6,968 bases of DNA, taken from JBFKMV01 sp041629655 (GTDB lineage: Bacteria; Acidobacteriota; Polarisedimenticolia; Polarisedimenticolales; Polarisedimenticolaceae). A model generated the notes under the pieces. The model made no database searches. It was given only the letters and a program-made list of their open reading frames with translations, and was not told the origin of the DNA. Shown in pieces: positions 5,413 to 6,968 of the stretch (positions are counted from its first letter, which is position 1; every line of letters begins with the position of its first letter). The DNA lies in contig JBFKMV010000221.1 of NCBI GenBank assembly GCA_041629655.1, positions 1-6,968 of the forward strand. The letters are read 5' to 3'. The position numbers and the translations under genes are program-made.

Positions 5413-6188
5413 AGCTGCGCTGCGTGGTGATCGACGACGAGCGGCCGGCGCGCCGGAAGCTGGAACGGCTGATCGCGCGCCACGACGATCTCGAGCTGGT
5501 CGGCCAGGCGGAGGATGCCGACGCCGCGGTGGCGCTGATCGACGCCGAGCGGCCCGACCTGTGCCTGCTCGACGTGCGGATGCCGGAGGGCGACGGGTTC
5601 GAGGTGCTGCAGCGCATCGCCCACCGGCCGCACGTCGTGTTCACGACCGCCTACGACGACTACGCGGTCCGGGCCTTCGAGGTCAACTCGGTCGACTACC
5701 TGCTCAAGCCGTTCGGCGCGCGACGCTTCGACGAGGCGATCGAGCGCGTTCGCGAGCGCATCAAGAGCGCGGGCGACCCCGGAGCGCGAATCGCCGCCCT
5801 GCTGGAATCGATGCAGGCCGGCGCGGCACCGGGCGACGCCGAGCCGGCCGCCGCCGCCCCGCGCCGCATCACCGGGCGCCGCGGCACCAAGATCGTGCTG
5901 CTCGACCCGGCCGAGGTGCTGTGGTGCGAGGCCGAGGAGACGCTGATCTTCGCCCGCACCGACCGCGGGCGCTTCCTGGTCGAGCGGACCCTGGCGGACC
6001 TGGAGCGGGAGCTGTCGCCCGACTTCTTCCGCAGCCACCGGCGCTACCTGGTCAACCTGGGCCGGATCCGCGAGATCCTGCCCGGCGAGGCCGGGACCTA
6101 CCGCATCGTGATGCGCGACGAGCCCGCCAGCGAGGTGCCGCTGTCGCGGCGGCAGGCGCGCCGGCTACGCGAGCTGTTCCCGTGGTAG
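5409..6188 (+). CDS. LytTR-family response regulator
   Basis: This encodes 259 residues from ATG 5409, overlapping the kinase stop by 4 nt (ATGA). Residues 1-118 form a receiver domain with acidic pocket Asp9/Asp10, phosphoacceptor Asp55 in LLDVRMPEGDGFEVL, Thr80 in FTTAYDDYAV and Lys100 in DYLLKPF; all key residues are present. An Ala/Pro-rich linker (about 136-151) joins it to a LytTR DNA-binding domain (about 152-256), recognisable from VLWCEAEETL, VERTLADLE and FFRSHRRYLVNLGRI. When phosphorylated by the adjacent kinase it should bind direct repeats upstream of target promoters. LytTR regulators often control cell-envelope, exported or adhesion functions. The next gene downstream encodes an exported repeat protein and is a possible target, though I found no convincing paired LytTR site in its leader. 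Confidence 0.95.
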   Translation: MKLRCVVIDDERPARRKLERLIARHDDLELVGQAEDADAAVALIDAERPDLCLLDVRMPEGDGFEVLQRIAHRPHVVFTTAYDDYAVRAFEVNSVDYLLKPFGARRFDEAIERVRERIKSAGDPGARIAALLESMQAGAAPGDAEPAAAAPRRITGRRGTKIVLLDPAEVLWCEAEETLIFARTDRGRFLVERTLADLERELSPDFFRSHRRYLVNLGRIREILPGEAGTYRIVMRDEPASEVPLSRRQARRLRELFPW

Positions 6189-6202
6189 GCCGTCCGTCGC
6201 CG

Positions 6203-6217
6203 GCGGTCGCGGACCGC
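6203..6217 (+). terminator. stem-loop 14 nt after the response regulator stop
   Basis: GCGGTC (6203-6208) and GACCGC (6212-6217) pair perfectly around the 3-nt loop GCG. No T-run follows, so it may slow polymerase or protect the mRNA end rather than act as a full intrinsic terminator. Confidence 0.3.
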
Positions 6218-6236
6218 TCGAACGCCGTTCTCGACC

Positions 6237-6267
6237 ACCGGCCGGGTTGGCCCTACCGGGGGCCGGT
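6237..6267 (+). terminator. second stem-loop in the gap before the repeat-protein gene
   Basis: ACCGGCC (6237-6243) pairs with GGCCGGT (6261-6267), followed by TTGGGG. The 17-nt loop can itself fold (GGG 6244-6246 with CCC 6251-6253). A short T pair rather than a real T-tract follows, so termination, if any, would be weak and read-through into the next gene is possible. No good promoter is seen in this 128-bp gap; GACAAT at 6277-6282 lacks a -35. Confidence 0.3.
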
Positions 6268-6316
6268 TTGGGGTCGGACAATGAGTTCCGGGGGACGAAC
6301 CGCGGAGAGGTGCACG

Positions 6317-6968
6317 ATGGACCGATACGAGGCTCGCAGCGGACGCACGGCGCTGTGGCTGGCCGTGCTGGCCCTGGTCGGGGCGGCGGCGCCGGTCCGG
6401 GCGGAACAGCAGGAGCTGGGACAGTTCAGCAAGGCCGCCAACGTCACGCTGCGCGCCGGCGAGTCTCGGCAGGGGGACCTCTACGCGTTCGGCAACAGCG
6501 TCAGCATCTCGGGGCTGCAGGACGGCGACCTGGTCGCCTTCGCGCAGGGGGTCACCGTGTCGGGTGAGGTGACCGGCGACCTGATCGCGTGGTCCGCCAA
6601 CCTGAACGTGACCGGGAAGATCGGCGACTCGGTGCGCGCCGGAGCGCAGACGATGCTGGTCAGCGGGCGCATCGAGGGTGACCTGCTCGCGTTCGCCCAG
6701 GTGGTGACGCTGACGGCCGACGCCCACGTCACGGGCAACGTGCGGGTGTTCGGCGGCGAGGTCAACCTCGACGGCACGATCGACGGCGACCTCGACGGGA
6801 TCGGGGGCGTGCTGCGCCTGAGCGGCTCGGTGGGCGGCGACACCTCGCTGGAGTTCGACCGCATCGATATCGACCCGGGGTCGCGGATCGCGGGCGATCT
6901 GGCCTACACGTCCCGGAACCAGATCGAGCTCGCCGACGACGCGATCGTCGGCGGCGAGGTGGTGTTCA
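6317..6968 (+). CDS. exported bactofilin-like (polymer-forming) repeat protein, 3' partial
   Basis: The frame is open from ATG 6317 to the window edge (217 codons and 1 nt), so the C-terminus is missing. GGAGAGG lies 6 nt upstream; an in-frame ATG at 6281 has a much poorer site. Residues 1-29 form a clear signal peptide (Arg-containing N-region, Leu/Ala/Val core, APVRA before Glu30). From about residue 53 the chain is a series of imperfect repeats of about 17 residues built on Gly-Asp-Leu, an aromatic or hydrophobic residue, and Val-x-Val/Leu-x-Gly, as in GDLVAFAQGVTVSGEVT and GDLIAWSANLNVTGKI. This pattern predicts a right-handed beta-helix like that of bactofilins, which polymerise in the cytoplasm or on its membrane face. 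Here the signal peptide suggests the domain is outside the inner membrane. Many such exported homologues continue into C-terminal membrane segments, which cannot be seen here. It follows the LytS/LytTR cassette on the same strand. Confidence 0.8.
   Translation, partial: MDRYEARSGRTALWLAVLALVGAAAPVRAEQQELGQFSKAANVTLRAGESRQGDLYAFGNSVSISGLQDGDLVAFAQGVTVSGEVTGDLIAWSANLNVTGKIGDSVRAGAQTMLVSGRIEGDLLAFAQVVTLTADAHVTGNVRVFGGEVNLDGTIDGDLDGIGGVLRLSGSVGGDTSLEFDRIDIDPGSRIAGDLAYTSRNQIELADDAIVGGEVVF
6473..6968 (+). repeat. about ten 17-19-residue beta-helix repeats (about 51-57 bp at DNA level)
   Basis: Gly-Asp or equivalent repeat starts fall at residues 53, 70, 87, about 104, 121, 140, 157, 174, 193 and 212. 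Spacing is 17 for most units and 19 for three, where a short AD/DPGS-type insertion extends the turn. The units have diverged too far to be a recent DNA duplication. The fourth unit replaces GDL with DSV. Confidence 0.75.

Noticed and set aside
6098..6727. Minus-strand 209-residue frame across the regulator end and the repeat-protein gene
   Set aside because: It conflicts with two better-supported plus-strand genes and shows no domain or ribosome binding site.

Overview
The window is GC-rich (roughly 70% by eye) and densely coded, with strong G/C bias at third codon positions, short intergenic gaps and a mix of ATG, GTG and TTG starts preceded by clear purine-rich ribosome binding sites. Together with two proteins carrying Sec signal peptides and a LytS/LytTR plus RsbU-type signalling cassette, this points to a high-GC, probably Gram-negative bacterium. 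Acidobacteriota or a similar soil/sediment phylum is a reasonable guess, but nothing in the window fixes the taxonomy. I see no tRNA, rRNA, CRISPR array, IS element or transposase.

Layout. Positions 3-131 (+) hold the last 42 codons of an unrecognised protein that starts outside the window. It converges on 253-1095 (-), a secreted protein of unknown function with a TTG start. A divergent intergenic region of about 180 bp, with a 17-bp dyad and a good sigma70-like promoter, leads to 1276-1923 (+), a stand-alone LON substrate-binding-domain protein. This converges, with 7 bp between the stops, on 1931-2941 (-), which is moaA, the radical-SAM GTP 3',8-cyclase of molybdenum cofactor synthesis. 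A second divergent region of about 156 bp separates moaA from a plus-strand operon.

The operon is the most interesting part: a membrane-anchored PP2C/SpoIIE-type phosphatase (3098-4306), a LytS/YehU-type membrane histidine kinase (4303-5412) and a LytTR response regulator (5409-6188). The genes overlap by 4 nt at both junctions. The N-terminal membrane regions of the phosphatase and the kinase align with each other without a gap over about 129 residues, at about 29% identity by hand count. They therefore look like copies of one multi-pass input domain attached to two different outputs, Ser/Thr dephosphorylation and His-Asp phosphorelay. I infer that one stimulus is read in parallel by a partner-switch arm and a transcriptional arm.

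After a 128-bp gap with two stem-loops, 6317 to the window end (+) encodes the N-terminal part of an exported, bactofilin-like repeat protein with about 17-residue Gly-Asp-hydrophobic repeats. It is a natural candidate target or partner of the upstream signalling cassette, by proximity only.
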